A stretch of 64,000 bases of DNA from JBFHFS01 sp041583495 (GTDB lineage: Bacteria > Bacteroidota > Bacteroidia > Bacteroidales > Marinilabiliaceae): the NCBI GenBank assembly GCA_041583495.1, contig JBFHFS010000003.1, forward strand, positions 124,001-188,000, written 5' to 3'. How positions within the stretch are numbered: position 1 is the first letter of the stretch; each line of letters starts with the position of its first letter. The notes beneath the pieces were generated by a model. The model saw only the letters and a program-made list of their open reading frames with translations, did not search any database and was not told the origin of the DNA. The translations under genes and the position numbers were made by a program. This document shows, one piece after another, positions 43,729 to 53,306 of the stretch.

Positions 43729-46464
43729 TTACTCAACCCTGTAATTATATAAATAGTTGTTGTCGCCCCCGGCAACCAGATTGAAGCGGTAAGCCGATGA
43801 TTTTAAAAATCCTATGGAGAACCGGGTAGTCCCCTTCAATGGAAATCCCTTATAGATAGAGCCGTTGCTGTTGTATAGAAAGATGCTGTTGTCATCGTTG
43901 CTCACCACCCCTAATTTAAGATCCTCGGCCGAGAACTGATAAAAATCGGCATGCGGAATCATAGGCTTTGGAAAATTGATGGTCTCTTTTTTCTTAAGGT
44001 CAGCATCCAATATTTGCATCCACTCGCTGGTCATAAATACATATTTGGTTTTAGCTCCCGTGGTCACGCCAAAAAAGTGTTCTCCTGAGCAATCCACCGG
44101 ATGGGTAACATTGGTGTGGCCCGAGGGCAGCGAAATCTTCGCCAGGGCGCCCTCATTGCTGGAGGTCACCAGAGCGGCGTTTTCCGAGTTAGGGTACTCG
44201 AGATAGAATAAACTCCCCGGATGCCGCACAAATTCTTTATCCGGCACCACCCGTTGATCGCCACGCCTGTCGAGCAAATAATTACGGTATTGATCACTAA
44301 AAACGATGTAATCCCTTCCGCTGGTGCGGAAAAATTGAACCGGCTGAGTTACCTTCCCTTCGGTTTGGGGCACATTCCATCCGGAAACCCGGCTTCCGGT
44401 TTTATCGAATAAATAAACCCGCCGGTCGTCTAAAGCCAAAAAAATGCGGTAATCCCGGTTACTGTCGTAGTCGTACACCGACAAACCATTGGTGGCTTCC
44501 GATGCCAATGGATAGGGATATTTGGCCACATGATTCCCATTGCGGTCCAACAGATAAAGCTTGTCTTTAGTATTAAAAAGATATTGCAGCTTATTATTGC
44601 GATAGAAATCTATCTGATAAATCTCGCTAATAATTGGGCCGTCGAGGGTTTTTTTCCACAACACCCGCCCCATATTATTAATCAGGTAAAGATGATGTGC
44701 CATGTCCTGCACCATAATCTCCTTCTCTCCCGAATAATGGTTGTCCACCAGCACGGGTTTCATCACCACGGACGAATCCAGGCGGCTTTGCCAAATCGTA
44801 CGTGGCTCTTTATCACGGTGTGGGGCATGGCTTGCAAAGATGGTGGCATAGTTCAGATCACCGGCGGTAGAGAGTTGAAGACCCAATCCATAAAAGTTGC
44901 CCAACACTTTTTTCTGTGTCTCGGTGGGGTGAAAAATACCCTGGTCGAGAGAAGCCCCCAAAAAGGAGTTGATATGAGGAATCTCGGCAAACATGAACAG
45001 GTTTTCTTCGTAGGAGAAATTCTCTGTAAAAGAGGCGTAATAAGGATGATTGCTCAACGTTCGTTTCAGCACATTGTCGTACAAAAAGGCCTCGATGGAT
45101 TCTCTACTGCCGGCAAAGACCAGATAATTCCTGTAAAAGGCAAAATAGTTCATGGGCAAATCCGGGAAAAAATGGCCCCACAACCCACTGCTCAGGGGGG
45201 AGGAGACTCCCCGGTAAATGGGAAAGCGGGTGGCTTCGTCTACCTGATAATAGGCCACAGGGGTGGTTTCAAAACCAGAATACTTCTGCATCTCACGCAA
45301 AACCGTCATGGTACGATCCTGCCCTTTGGTTCGAAACACCAGATAGCGTCCCTCCTTCTTTTCTGAGAGGTTACGATCGGTAAAAGTGAGGGCAAACTCC
45401 CCCTCGGTCAGCCCCAAAAAAGCGTCTAAATACGAGGCACCGGTGGCCTTTTCATATCCCTGGTTCAGGGTTTCAAATTTAGATGCATCGGGTAAGTGAC
45501 TTAGATATTTTTTTACATTGCGCGTAAGGACCTCCCCGTTAGAGAAGTTGTAACTTAACAGAAAACGGGTATTGGAGGGCAACACCTCCAGCAACTGGGA
45601 GCGACGCACACCAACACCTTTAAATACAGAGACAAAGGATTCATTACTTCCTTCGTCTATCAGAAACCCGTTGAGCATCAAGCCATCGGTTTTCACGTCG
45701 AAATCGACCACTCCCCAGCGTGCAACATTTTTCCAGAATGGCAAAAGGGCTTGAGTCTCTGAATTAAAAAAGGGCATCAAAAACCCGGGCAGATTGGCGA
45801 AATTAATAAATACAGAGCCTTGTGCCTGTTGGCTGGTGGTTTTTTCGACCCGCATGAAAAGGGGCTCATCGGTAAGAGAGATCCCGGCCTGCTGCTGACG
45901 AATAACCGATTCGATCAGAAGAGGTGAACTGCTGACCGACAACACCCCTTCCTGAACCGAGGCAAACAAGTGGGCCGGCATCTGCTCCTGAGCCTTGATC
46001 TCGTAAATTTCAAACCCGGTATACTCTCTTTTTCCGGGATTCAGCTTGTCCATCCAGGAAGAAAGAGACCTCCAATGACTTTTATCGTTTATACAAAAGT
46101 GAGCCGTCCACTCAATCCGGTCTTTCCCCACCTTATGAAAGGAGAGATAAAACGGCTCATCGATCAGTGCCCTCCCGGGACTGTTCAAAAAAAACGAAGA
46201 AGAATCCAGATAGCCGATTAAGCCATAAAATTTTTTCAGCGACTCGAAGCTTAATAACTCGTCCTTAAATTCGACCTGCTGTTCCAATCGCTTAATCAAT
46301 TTGGGGGCGTCGTTCACGCAAACCACCAGTGAAGCCTCAACCGGAACTGCCCGAAGGGTTTGCCCCGGTTCATATTTTTGGTGACGTTGCAAGCCCCAAA
46401 TAACGAGTGCAATGATGATAACAAAAGCAACAATGGCGAGTCCGGTGAAATTTCGTTTTAGCAT
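43729..46464 (-). CDS. Large membrane-anchored propeller-like protein of unknown function
   Basis: 911 residues. One N-terminal transmembrane helix (about 8-24, then basic RHQK) anchors it with the bulk outside the cytoplasm. Residues about 40-540 are a DUF3352-like region (ALLVCVNDAPKLIKRLEQ-type opening, long alternating segments). Residues about 600-911 contain a series of short beta repeats ending in blade-like motifs (YLLDRNGNHV, VYLFDKTGSRV, YLLDRRGDQ, IFLYNSNGSI), consistent with a beta-propeller. It lies 26 bases after porZ, so it may share its transcript and a T9SS-related or envelope role is possible. Not an enzyme by any visible motif. Confidence 0.72.
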   Translation of the reverse strand: MLKRNFTGLAIVAFVIIIALVIWGLQRHQKYEPGQTLRAVPVEASLVVCVNDAPKLIKRLEQQVEFKDELLSFESLKKFYGLIGYLDSSSFFLNSPGRALIDEPFYLSFHKVGKDRIEWTAHFCINDKSHWRSLSSWMDKLNPGKREYTGFEIYEIKAQEQMPAHLFASVQEGVLSVSSSPLLIESVIRQQQAGISLTDEPLFMRVEKTTSQQAQGSVFINFANLPGFLMPFFNSETQALLPFWKNVARWGVVDFDVKTDGLMLNGFLIDEGSNESFVSVFKGVGVRRSQLLEVLPSNTRFLLSYNFSNGEVLTRNVKKYLSHLPDASKFETLNQGYEKATGASYLDAFLGLTEGEFALTFTDRNLSEKKEGRYLVFRTKGQDRTMTVLREMQKYSGFETTPVAYYQVDEATRFPIYRGVSSPLSSGLWGHFFPDLPMNYFAFYRNYLVFAGSRESIEAFLYDNVLKRTLSNHPYYASFTENFSYEENLFMFAEIPHINSFLGASLDQGIFHPTETQKKVLGNFYGLGLQLSTAGDLNYATIFASHAPHRDKEPRTIWQSRLDSSVVMKPVLVDNHYSGEKEIMVQDMAHHLYLINNMGRVLWKKTLDGPIISEIYQIDFYRNNKLQYLFNTKDKLYLLDRNGNHVAKYPYPLASEATNGLSVYDYDSNRDYRIFLALDDRRVYLFDKTGSRVSGWNVPQTEGKVTQPVQFFRTSGRDYIVFSDQYRNYLLDRRGDQRVVPDKEFVRHPGSLFYLEYPNSENAALVTSSNEGALAKISLPSGHTNVTHPVDCSGEHFFGVTTGAKTKYVFMTSEWMQILDADLKKKETINFPKPMIPHADFYQFSAEDLKLGVVSNDDNSIFLYNSNGSIYKGFPLKGTTRFSIGFLKSSAYRFNLVAGGDNNYLYNYRVE

Positions 46465-46490
46465 TTTATCTCTGTTTACCCTCTTTAATG

Positions 46491-48872
46491 TTAGCGAATT
46501 ATAGCAATCTTTGTAAAAGCCGTCTGGGTGCCATCAGATGAGGAGAGAAGCACTATATAGATCCCGGATTTTACTTTTTCACCCCACAGATTTTTACCAT
46601 TCCACAGGGCATTGCCACCCAGTGAAGTGGTTTCGTAAACCAGGTTACCTGCAGTATCGGTAATTTTCACATTGGTACGCTCCATTAATCCGGTGATGGT
46701 AATGGTTCCCGAATAGTCGCTGCGCACCGGATTAGGATAAGCGTGAACCTCCTGAAAAGCCTCTCCCCCCTTCACGGCCTCACCAATAAAACTCACCAAA
46801 CCCATATCCGTAGCGACAAAAACCTCCCCACTCTCCTGATTGATATGCAGATGGTTTATCAAATCAGAAGGTAACGGGCTGTTACTGGTATTAAAGGTAG
46901 CGATGGTTTTGGTCCCATCCTCCGAAACGAGAAAGACGCCCGAATTTTGAGTGCCCACGTACTTCCGGTTGGCCCCATCCACGGCAATGGCAGTTATTCT
47001 CTTATTTTCGAGCAGATAATCGGCCAACCCGCTGCCATCATCCCTGGCCACTTTTATCCGGGAAAAAACAGGTTGGGAATCCCTGAATATTGAGGAGGGA
47101 TTATATTGGACCACCACCCCATTTCCGGTTCCTATCCACAAATATCCATTTTGATCGAATGCCATACAATAAAAGTCGCGGGTAATCTCCTCACCATTAT
47201 CATCCCAAACCAACAATTGACCCGCATTGCGCTGATCGCTTTCACTCGAAGACATAAAAACGCCCCTGTACTGGTCGTCATTTTGATTATCGATGGTTCC
47301 ATTATCATCGAAAACAAATAACCCTTTGGCATCTCCCCGATAATTGATGCACCATTTATACCCTTCGCTACCGATCAGGATTTGTCCAATGGCATTGGGC
47401 GATGAGAGAGTGGCATAATTGTAGCTATACCACTCATTATCATTGGTTAAAACCACGATGCCATCGTCGACAGAGGTATTGGTAATCCAAAGATTGTTTT
47501 CGCTATCATAATTCATTCCCCAGATACGGGTATATTGTGAACCGGCCCAATCGATGTTTTGTAGCCCGCTGTTATCCTTCATATAATGGGCCTTCATCGT
47601 CAAGTCATCAAACTCATAGATTCCACTACCCCACGAAGCAACCATCACCTTATTGGGGTCCGAAGGATTCACGGCAATATTAATCAGATCGCGTGCGTAC
47701 TGAAACTCAGGAGTATTGGATCGATCAAAATAGTGCCAGCTGCCTTCACTTAACACTGATATATAGGCCGGCACTTGTGCATTATTATAGAGAGAGCTAA
47801 ATCCTCCCGGCAAAATCCAAACCGTTTCTCCGGCAGTGGCGACATTAAAGGTCAGATTGCTGTATGGACCTGAGGGAAGCAGCTGTTGCCAGGTACTGTC
47901 GAAATTCTCGGAAAAAAGGCCACCCTCCAGATTGGCCACCCATAAAGTACCATCGGTGGCCACCATCGATTTCCTGTAAACGGGCTGCAACTCTACCCCG
48001 CCGGCCATAACAGCTGAAACCGTGCGGGTAAGTTGTAAGGTACTGTTATAAAAATAGAGTTTTGAACCCGTTACCACCACCAGCCCCTCCGGGGTAACAT
48101 CGAGAGACCAAAAAGTGTCATAATTGTTAACAATCACTCCCGCGTCCCCATTCCATTGTTCGAGGCTGCAAGTTTCGCCTTTTTCTCCCTTAACGGCCAT
48201 GACACCGGCCCTGGTGACTTCAACATCGCAGTAGGGCACTGCCTGTGCGGAGAAACGCGTCCAGGTTTGGAAATAGGCCAGCTGGTTGCTGCCTCGGGGA
48301 GCCCTTATCAAGCCCCTGGAGGTGGCCGCATAAATATATTCATCGTCGGCAGCAGTCCCGTATACCTCCACCGAGGAAGCATCATCTCCGATATAATAGG
48401 TCGCTGCGATCTCTTTTTTTTCAGGATCGATGATGAGTAAGCCAAAATCGGTACTACAAAACAGGCGATTGTCGAGTGTGAGAAAGTGGTTTATCTTCTT
48501 ACTCCCCACCATGTTATCAATCTTTAGGTCGGGGATGTTATAAATCCTGTCCTGATCCATCAAATCGATATTTCCATTCTCGTAACCCACCATAACCATC
48601 TGAAGATCCGGGAAATAACCAATCGAGGAAAGTCCTGAATCGGAAAGCCCGTTGGTTTTATTCACCACCGATAGGGACTGACTGCCCTTATCGTAAATAA
48701 TGAGTCCTAAAGCCGTGGCGCCCACCACCAGTTGATCGGTCTCCACCACATCAAAACACCCTTTATACGAGAAATAGTCACGCCACTGTCGCGATGAACT
48801 TACCTGAGAAGAAAGCCCCCAGAGAGGAACGACAATCACCAAAAGAGACAAAAGAGAAATAATTTTCCGCAT
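46491..48872 (-). CDS. porZ: Type IX secretion system component PorZ-like protein
   Basis: 793 residues from ATG 48872; 48899 would overlap rdgB. A signal peptide opens MRKIISLLSLLVIVV. Then come three or more beta-propeller regions with blade motifs of the two-component-regulator type (GLIIYDKGSQSL, RLFCSTDFGLLIID, LWIGTGNGVVVQY), and a C-terminal type A sorting domain (YPNPVRSDY, VKITDTAGNLVYE, GIYIVLLSS). This matches PorZ, the surface component that in Porphyromonas works with PorU, PorV and PorQ and hands anionic LPS to cargo. The rdgB stop lies 19 bases upstream. Confidence 0.85.
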   Translation of the reverse strand: MRKIISLLSLLVIVVPLWGLSSQVSSSRQWRDYFSYKGCFDVVETDQLVVGATALGLIIYDKGSQSLSVVNKTNGLSDSGLSSIGYFPDLQMVMVGYENGNIDLMDQDRIYNIPDLKIDNMVGSKKINHFLTLDNRLFCSTDFGLLIIDPEKKEIAATYYIGDDASSVEVYGTAADDEYIYAATSRGLIRAPRGSNQLAYFQTWTRFSAQAVPYCDVEVTRAGVMAVKGEKGETCSLEQWNGDAGVIVNNYDTFWSLDVTPEGLVVVTGSKLYFYNSTLQLTRTVSAVMAGGVELQPVYRKSMVATDGTLWVANLEGGLFSENFDSTWQQLLPSGPYSNLTFNVATAGETVWILPGGFSSLYNNAQVPAYISVLSEGSWHYFDRSNTPEFQYARDLINIAVNPSDPNKVMVASWGSGIYEFDDLTMKAHYMKDNSGLQNIDWAGSQYTRIWGMNYDSENNLWITNTSVDDGIVVLTNDNEWYSYNYATLSSPNAIGQILIGSEGYKWCINYRGDAKGLFVFDDNGTIDNQNDDQYRGVFMSSSESDQRNAGQLLVWDDNGEEITRDFYCMAFDQNGYLWIGTGNGVVVQYNPSSIFRDSQPVFSRIKVARDDGSGLADYLLENKRITAIAVDGANRKYVGTQNSGVFLVSEDGTKTIATFNTSNSPLPSDLINHLHINQESGEVFVATDMGLVSFIGEAVKGGEAFQEVHAYPNPVRSDYSGTITITGLMERTNVKITDTAGNLVYETTSLGGNALWNGKNLWGEKVKSGIYIVLLSSSDGTQTAFTKIAIIR

Positions 48873-48891
48873 AATTACTTTTTTAAGGCCT

Positions 48892-49488
48892 TCATCCATT
48901 GTTATCTTTCATGGGCAAAGAATCCAGGTAATCTACCAGTTTTTTTACCGCCCGTGCCCGGTGACTTATTTTATTTTTTTCGGATAAGGGCATCTGAGCG
49001 AAGGAGACCTCCGCTTCAAGCGGCTTAAAAATGGGGTCATATCCGAACCCTCCCCCGCCAATGGGTGAGTTAAGGATGATTCCCTCAACAATCCCTTCAA
49101 ATAACCATTCCTCTCCTCCGCGTATCAGAGCCACCACGGTTCTGAATCGTGCTTTCCGATTGACACAACCGGCCATCTGGTCCAGCACCTTCTGCATATT
49201 CTTTTCACTACTACGGTCAGGGCCGGCATACCTTGCGGAAAGAACCCCCGGGGCACCCTCCAAAGCCTCTATCTCCAGACCGGTATCATCAGCAAAACAG
49301 TCGATACCCAAATGCTGATATACAAAACGGGCTTTTTGCAACGCATTCTCTTCCAGGGTCAGACCGGTTTCCGGAATATCTTCCAACACCCCTACCTCTT
49401 TTAAAGACAACACCGACCATTGGCTGTTAAGCAGCCCCTCTATCTCCGATATCTTATGTTCGTTGTTAGTGGCAAAAACTAAATTCAT
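48892..49488 (-). CDS. rdgB: Non-canonical purine NTP pyrophosphatase (RdgB)
   Basis: 198 residues. LVFATNNEHKISEI opening, DDTGLEIEALEGAPGVLSARYAG and the later FGYDPIF motif with HRARAVKKL are complete. Hydrolyses dITP and XTP to keep them out of DNA. It precedes porZ by 19 bases on the same strand; this pairing with a secretion gene is probably only a transcription-unit accident. Confidence 0.95.
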   Translation of the reverse strand: MNLVFATNNEHKISEIEGLLNSQWSVLSLKEVGVLEDIPETGLTLEENALQKARFVYQHLGIDCFADDTGLEIEALEGAPGVLSARYAGPDRSSEKNMQKVLDQMAGCVNRKARFRTVVALIRGGEEWLFEGIVEGIILNSPIGGGGFGYDPIFKPLEAEVSFAQMPLSEKNKISHRARAVKKLVDYLDSLPMKDNNG

Positions 49489-49912
49489 AATGACATTGAT
49501 TAGGCTAAAGACACATTAAAGGAGCGAAAATAATAAATTTTACAGAGCAACGAGGACTCTGTTTTCAATAAGCCCATGGTACCCAATTCTTAAATTCATC
49601 ATGTAAAAGCACTTTCATTTTCGTTAAGAATGACCCACAATATAACCCCAAATACTTACTATACATTATTTTGCTGCAATTTACCTAAATCTTTGGGGGA
49701 TTGATTTATCAACCCCTCCAATATTTAACAACCCAATGCAAAGTTCTATTATCGGCTACATTTTAATTCTCACAACCATAATCCCGGAATAGTTTTCGAG
49801 GGATCCTGAGCCAGGAGCACCACTCCAAAGGGACCCATAGGTTTGGTAAAGCAAAAAAGCCTCCGCAAAATTTTGCAGAGGCTTTTTTTATCTTAAACCA
49901 AAACAGAAAGCC
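49489..49912. other. Intergenic region between rdgB and a Usp gene
   Basis: 424 AT-rich bases without a gene. It contains the rdgB promoter region (no exact -7 match), and a terminator for the Usp gene at 49853-49889. No other structure was recognised. Confidence 0.55.
49853..49889. terminator. Bidirectional stem-loop terminator
   Basis: 8-bp stem GCCTCYGC-type with one mismatch (arms 49859-49866 and 49875-49882, continuous with the AAAATTTT centre), A-run on one side and T-run on the other. Reads as the terminator of the minus-strand Usp gene. Confidence 0.85.
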
Positions 49913-50743
49913 CTAGAAGGCTCCATAGCCATATTTCATCAAATCGGTTCGCGGGTTTATCACCATTACCGGGACTTTGGCGCTATTGGCAATGATGGAT
50001 TGTTCGGTGGCCCCCAATACATAATCGTGGAAGGCAATATCGCGGGTGGTCATGATAATGATTAAATCGGCCTCCTGCTCTTTGGCAAAATCAATGGTTT
50101 CTTGCGAAAAAGAGGATTGATTCTTGGCCAGAATCAATTCATAATCAATCTCTCTCTCCTCCAGGAACTTCTTACAAAACACCACATTGGCCCGGGTGCG
50201 ACTGTCCAGTCCGCCACCTCTGGCGGAGGAGGAAAGAAGTAAAATCCTGGTCTTAAAGTAGCGAGACAGAAATTCGGCCCACCGCAATTTTTCTTTATTT
50301 TCTGTTTTAAAATCCACAGGAAAGACGATTTTTGAATAATCCTTCTTTTCGGGGGGCCCCTGTACCACCAAAAACGGGATACGCGACCCCACAATCACCT
50401 TAAGAGCCCAACTCCCGGTCACCTTCTGGAGACCTTTCATTCCATGGGTTCCCATTACCACCATAGAGCATTCCAACTCCTCGGATACCTGGTTAATAGT
50501 TTTAAAAATGGTACCCTCTCGAACCAGTATCTCCGGCTTCACCCCGTAGGTTTTTTCCACCAGTTGAGCCGCTTCCGCCAATTGCACCTCGAGTGGGCTG
50601 ATGTCCGCCTCACTTTTGGCAATATGCAAAAGGGTAATGTGGGTTTTTAACACATGGGAAAGGTTAACAGCATGACCCGCCGCATTGAGGGTTACATCGG
50701 TAAAGTCGTATGGTACTAGAATGGTATGCATCAGTCTTTCCAT
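49913..50743 (-). CDS. Tandem universal stress protein
   Basis: 276 residues made of two Usp halves (about 1-140 and 150-270). The first opens MHTILVPYDF from M5, so the true start may be ATG 50731. The nucleotide-site glycine pattern GTHGMKGLQK...GS is seen in the first half; in the second it is altered (TTRDIAFHDYVLGATEQSI). ATP binding by at least one half is likely; function is stress-related by family. Ends before a strong terminator. Confidence 0.85.
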   Translation of the reverse strand: MERLMHTILVPYDFTDVTLNAAGHAVNLSHVLKTHITLLHIAKSEADISPLEVQLAEAAQLVEKTYGVKPEILVREGTIFKTINQVSEELECSMVVMGTHGMKGLQKVTGSWALKVIVGSRIPFLVVQGPPEKKDYSKIVFPVDFKTENKEKLRWAEFLSRYFKTRILLLSSSARGGGLDSRTRANVVFCKKFLEEREIDYELILAKNQSSFSQETIDFAKEQEADLIIIMTTRDIAFHDYVLGATEQSIIANSAKVPVMVINPRTDLMKYGYGAF

Positions 50744-50922
50744 AAATCAAAGGAATTGTTATTATAAATCTTGAATAAATATAGTGCTTTATACCAAAAA
50801 CAAAACCGCCTACACAGGGATTTTTCAAAATGTTTTTTAATAGATGATACAGCGTTTCGTTTTTTTTTGACAAAATTAATACCTTGCGCCATCATTAACC
50901 ATTGGAATAACTATACGAGCGG

Positions 50923-52374
50923 ATGTTTAATTTTGTTTCCCTCCCCATTTTCATTCTAGCCCTGGTAATTGTGGTTTCAACCGCCATTCTCCTGATTGTC
51001 AAAAATATACGTAAATATATTTTCAGGAAAGTTGAAACCTTAACCAAGGAGCGTGTGACCCTTGCACTTAAGATTAAGGAGGAAACCCGGAAAATAAAAG
51101 CTCAAAATGAGACCGACCCCAATATTAACACTTACCTGGATCCAAAAGTCAAATCGAAAAAATACGCCCGCGTAACGGTCTTATTTGCAGACATTCAGGG
51201 TTTCACAAGAATAGTAGAGCAACTAAATCCCGAAGCACTGATCGATGAGCTGGACAACTTCTTTATTCATTTCGATGAAGTAGTTGAAAAAAATGGAATA
51301 GAAAAGATTAAAACTATCGGCGATGCCTACATGTGCGCAGGCGGAATTCCCAATAAGAACCGGACCAACCCCATTGAAGTGGTTCTGGCTGCCCTCGAGA
51401 TGCAACAATACATGAACGAGAGAAGACAACTTAAAACCATTAACCACGAGGATTATTGGGAGTTAAGGATGGGCATTCACACGGGTCCTGTGATCTCTGG
51501 AATGGTAGGCCGTAAAAAAATATCTTTTGATATCTGGGGAGATACCGTTAACATTGCCAGCCGGATGGAATCATCAGGGGTTGCAGGTGAAATTAACATC
51601 ACCGGCATCACCTGGCAACAGGTAAAGGGCTTCTTTGAGGCAGAATACCGGGGCAAAATGCCCATTAAATACAAAGGAGAAATCGATATGTTTTTTATTA
51701 AAGGAATACTCCCTCAGCTTTCGGAGGATGGCAAGGGTCAGAAGCCCAACGAACTCTTCAAAATAAGGCTGCAATACATCCGCTACGCCGACCTGGAAGA
51801 AGCCATCCTTAATCGGCTGGAGAATGAGCTTCCGGCTCATCTTTCGTATCATAACTATAGCCATACCATCGATGTGGTTACCCAGGCCGAGATCATTGGC
51901 CGGGGAGAAAAAATTTCGGAGGAGGAGATGCTTTTATTAAAAACGGCCGCTCTGTTTCACGATACCGGCTTCCTGATCGACTATTCCAACCACGAAGACA
52001 ACAGCATAAATCTGGCACGTGAAATCCTCCCTGCCTACAAATACAATCCCGAACAGATCGACCAAATATGCGACTTAATCAATGTCACCCGCTCGGGCAA
52101 TAAACCCAAAAACCACCTGGAAGCTCTCATGAGCGATGCCGACCTGGATTATCTGGGGCGGTCGGACTATATCCCGGTTTCCGAAAACCTGTACAAAGAA
52201 TTGAATGCCTGCAATGGCAAAATCACCTTGTCCCAATGGAACCAACAACAGATTGAGTTCATCTCGAACCACCGTTACTATACCAAAACGGCCATGGAGC
52301 TTCGGCAGGTAAATAAGGAAAAACAGCTGGAAGTATTGCGTCAAATGCAAAAACTTCAGTATCAAAACCAATAA
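50923..52374 (+). CDS. Membrane-anchored class III adenylyl cyclase fused to a phosphodiesterase-like HD domain
   Basis: 483 residues. A transmembrane helix (about 6-27), then a charged linker (about 30-60). Class III cyclase, about 80-265: metal-binding D90 (VLFADIQGFT) and D134 (KTIGDAYM); adenine-specifying K130 and D203 (FDIWG); transition-state N210 and R214 (DTVNIASRM). All six are the adenylyl-cyclase kind, so ATP to cAMP is the expected reaction. An HD region, about 285-450, has YHNYSHT (H310, H314), HD at H346-D347 and D405/D407. The YHN-xx-H spacing recalls class I cyclic-nucleotide phosphodiesterases as well as HD phosphohydrolases. One chain may thus make and break cAMP, but the HD substrate is not known. 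Confidence 0.88.
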   Translation: MFNFVSLPIFILALVIVVSTAILLIVKNIRKYIFRKVETLTKERVTLALKIKEETRKIKAQNETDPNINTYLDPKVKSKKYARVTVLFADIQGFTRIVEQLNPEALIDELDNFFIHFDEVVEKNGIEKIKTIGDAYMCAGGIPNKNRTNPIEVVLAALEMQQYMNERRQLKTINHEDYWELRMGIHTGPVISGMVGRKKISFDIWGDTVNIASRMESSGVAGEINITGITWQQVKGFFEAEYRGKMPIKYKGEIDMFFIKGILPQLSEDGKGQKPNELFKIRLQYIRYADLEEAILNRLENELPAHLSYHNYSHTIDVVTQAEIIGRGEKISEEEMLLLKTAALFHDTGFLIDYSNHEDNSINLAREILPAYKYNPEQIDQICDLINVTRSGNKPKNHLEALMSDADLDYLGRSDYIPVSENLYKELNACNGKITLSQWNQQQIEFISNHRYYTKTAMELRQVNKEKQLEVLRQMQKLQYQNQ

Positions 52375-52380
52375 TCTTCT

Positions 52381-52388
52381 TACTTTTG
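52381..52388 (+). promoter_or_regulatory. -7 promoter element for bactofilin
   Basis: TACTTTTG, exact TAnnTTTG, six bases after the cyclase stop and 30 bases before the bactofilin ATG. Confidence 0.6.
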
Positions 52389-52418
52389 TTTCATTGATTT
52401 CAAATAAACTATTTCATC

Positions 52419-52802
52419 ATGGCAAAAAACTTTGAACCCGAAAGCAAACTTCCCAATATGATTGGCCAGGGCACTAAGATTGTAGGTAATGTGGAGACCA
52501 ATGGCGACATCCGGATAGATGGAAATATTGAAGGGAATGTCAACTCAAAAGGTAAAGTGGTATTGGGCGCCAATGGGCTCATTAAAGGAGAGGTGGTTTG
52601 TAGCAATGCGGAACTCTCAGGCACCCTCAACGGAAAAATTATTGTCAGCGAACTGCTTTCACTCAAAGCCAGTTCAAAGGTGAATTGCGAAATTCAAACC
52701 GGCAAGCTAAACATTGAACCTGGGGCCAACTTCACCGGAACCTGTACCATGGGAAGTGGCAGTACCAGTCCAACAACCGAGACAAAAGAGCCTAAAAAGT
52801 AG
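52419..52802 (+). CDS. Bactofilin (polymer-forming cytoskeletal protein)
   Basis: 127 residues. Short N-terminal tail, then a beta-helix core of repeating strand turns (VGNVETNGDIRIDG, IEGNVNSKGKV, GLIKGEVVCSNAELSG), and a Gly/Ser/Thr-rich tail. Bactofilins polymerise spontaneously and position envelope-remodelling or cell-shape machinery. Adjacent to a small membrane protein and the ATP synthase operon. Confidence 0.93.
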   Translation: MAKNFEPESKLPNMIGQGTKIVGNVETNGDIRIDGNIEGNVNSKGKVVLGANGLIKGEVVCSNAELSGTLNGKIIVSELLSLKASSKVNCEIQTGKLNIEPGANFTGTCTMGSGSTSPTTETKEPKK

Positions 52803-52812
52803 ACTTAAATTC

Positions 52813-53178
52813 ATGTGGACCATTCTTTTCAAAGAAGTATTTACCTCCGTGGTCGTCATGGGATTGGCAGGCATCATTGTCTTTGTGGAAGCGGGTCATC
52901 TTCCGCACAATTGGTTTAAGCTGGTGGTGGCTATCAGTTCATTTTTCCCCGCCAGCACTTTGCTCCTAAACTACCTTAAAAAGGTAAGCCCCCAATCCCC
53001 CGGATGGGTATTAATGGGATTGTCGACCCTAAAAATGATCTTAATACCCACCCTCATCATACTCCTTTTCGAAAGAGAGCATGAAGCAACCACAGCCGTT
53101 GTGATCCCCACGGTTCTTGCCTACCTTCTTCTGATGGGGCTGGATACCGCATGGAAGATAAAATGGATTTTCAGGTAA
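52813..53178 (+). CDS. Small AtpI-like membrane protein
   Basis: 121 residues with four hydrophobic helices filling the chain. Position immediately before atpB, size and topology recall AtpI/UncI, the small ATP synthase assembly factor, but sequence alone does not prove it. The start ATG 52813 is ten bases after the bactofilin stop. It may be co-transcribed with bactofilin. Confidence 0.6.
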   Translation: MWTILFKEVFTSVVVMGLAGIIVFVEAGHLPHNWFKLVVAISSFFPASTLLLNYLKKVSPQSPGWVLMGLSTLKMILIPTLIILLFEREHEATTAVVIPTVLAYLLLMGLDTAWKIKWIFR

Positions 53179-53247
53179 CTTCTGAAACCTGAGCGTGTCC
53201 TTAATCGTAAGCATTGAAGATATGCACCAAATGAGAGATCTTTTTAG

Positions 53248-53270
53248 TTGACAAAAAAAAGATATATTTA
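53248..53270 (+). promoter_or_regulatory. Promoter of the ATP synthase genes
   Basis: TTG (53248-53250) then TATATTTA (53263-53270), one mismatch from TAnnTTTG, 36 bases upstream of the atpB TTG start. The spacer is shorter than usual. Confidence 0.4.
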
Positions 53271-53306
53271 CGTACCAATCATTCAACCCCATTAACAGCC
53301 TGGTTT

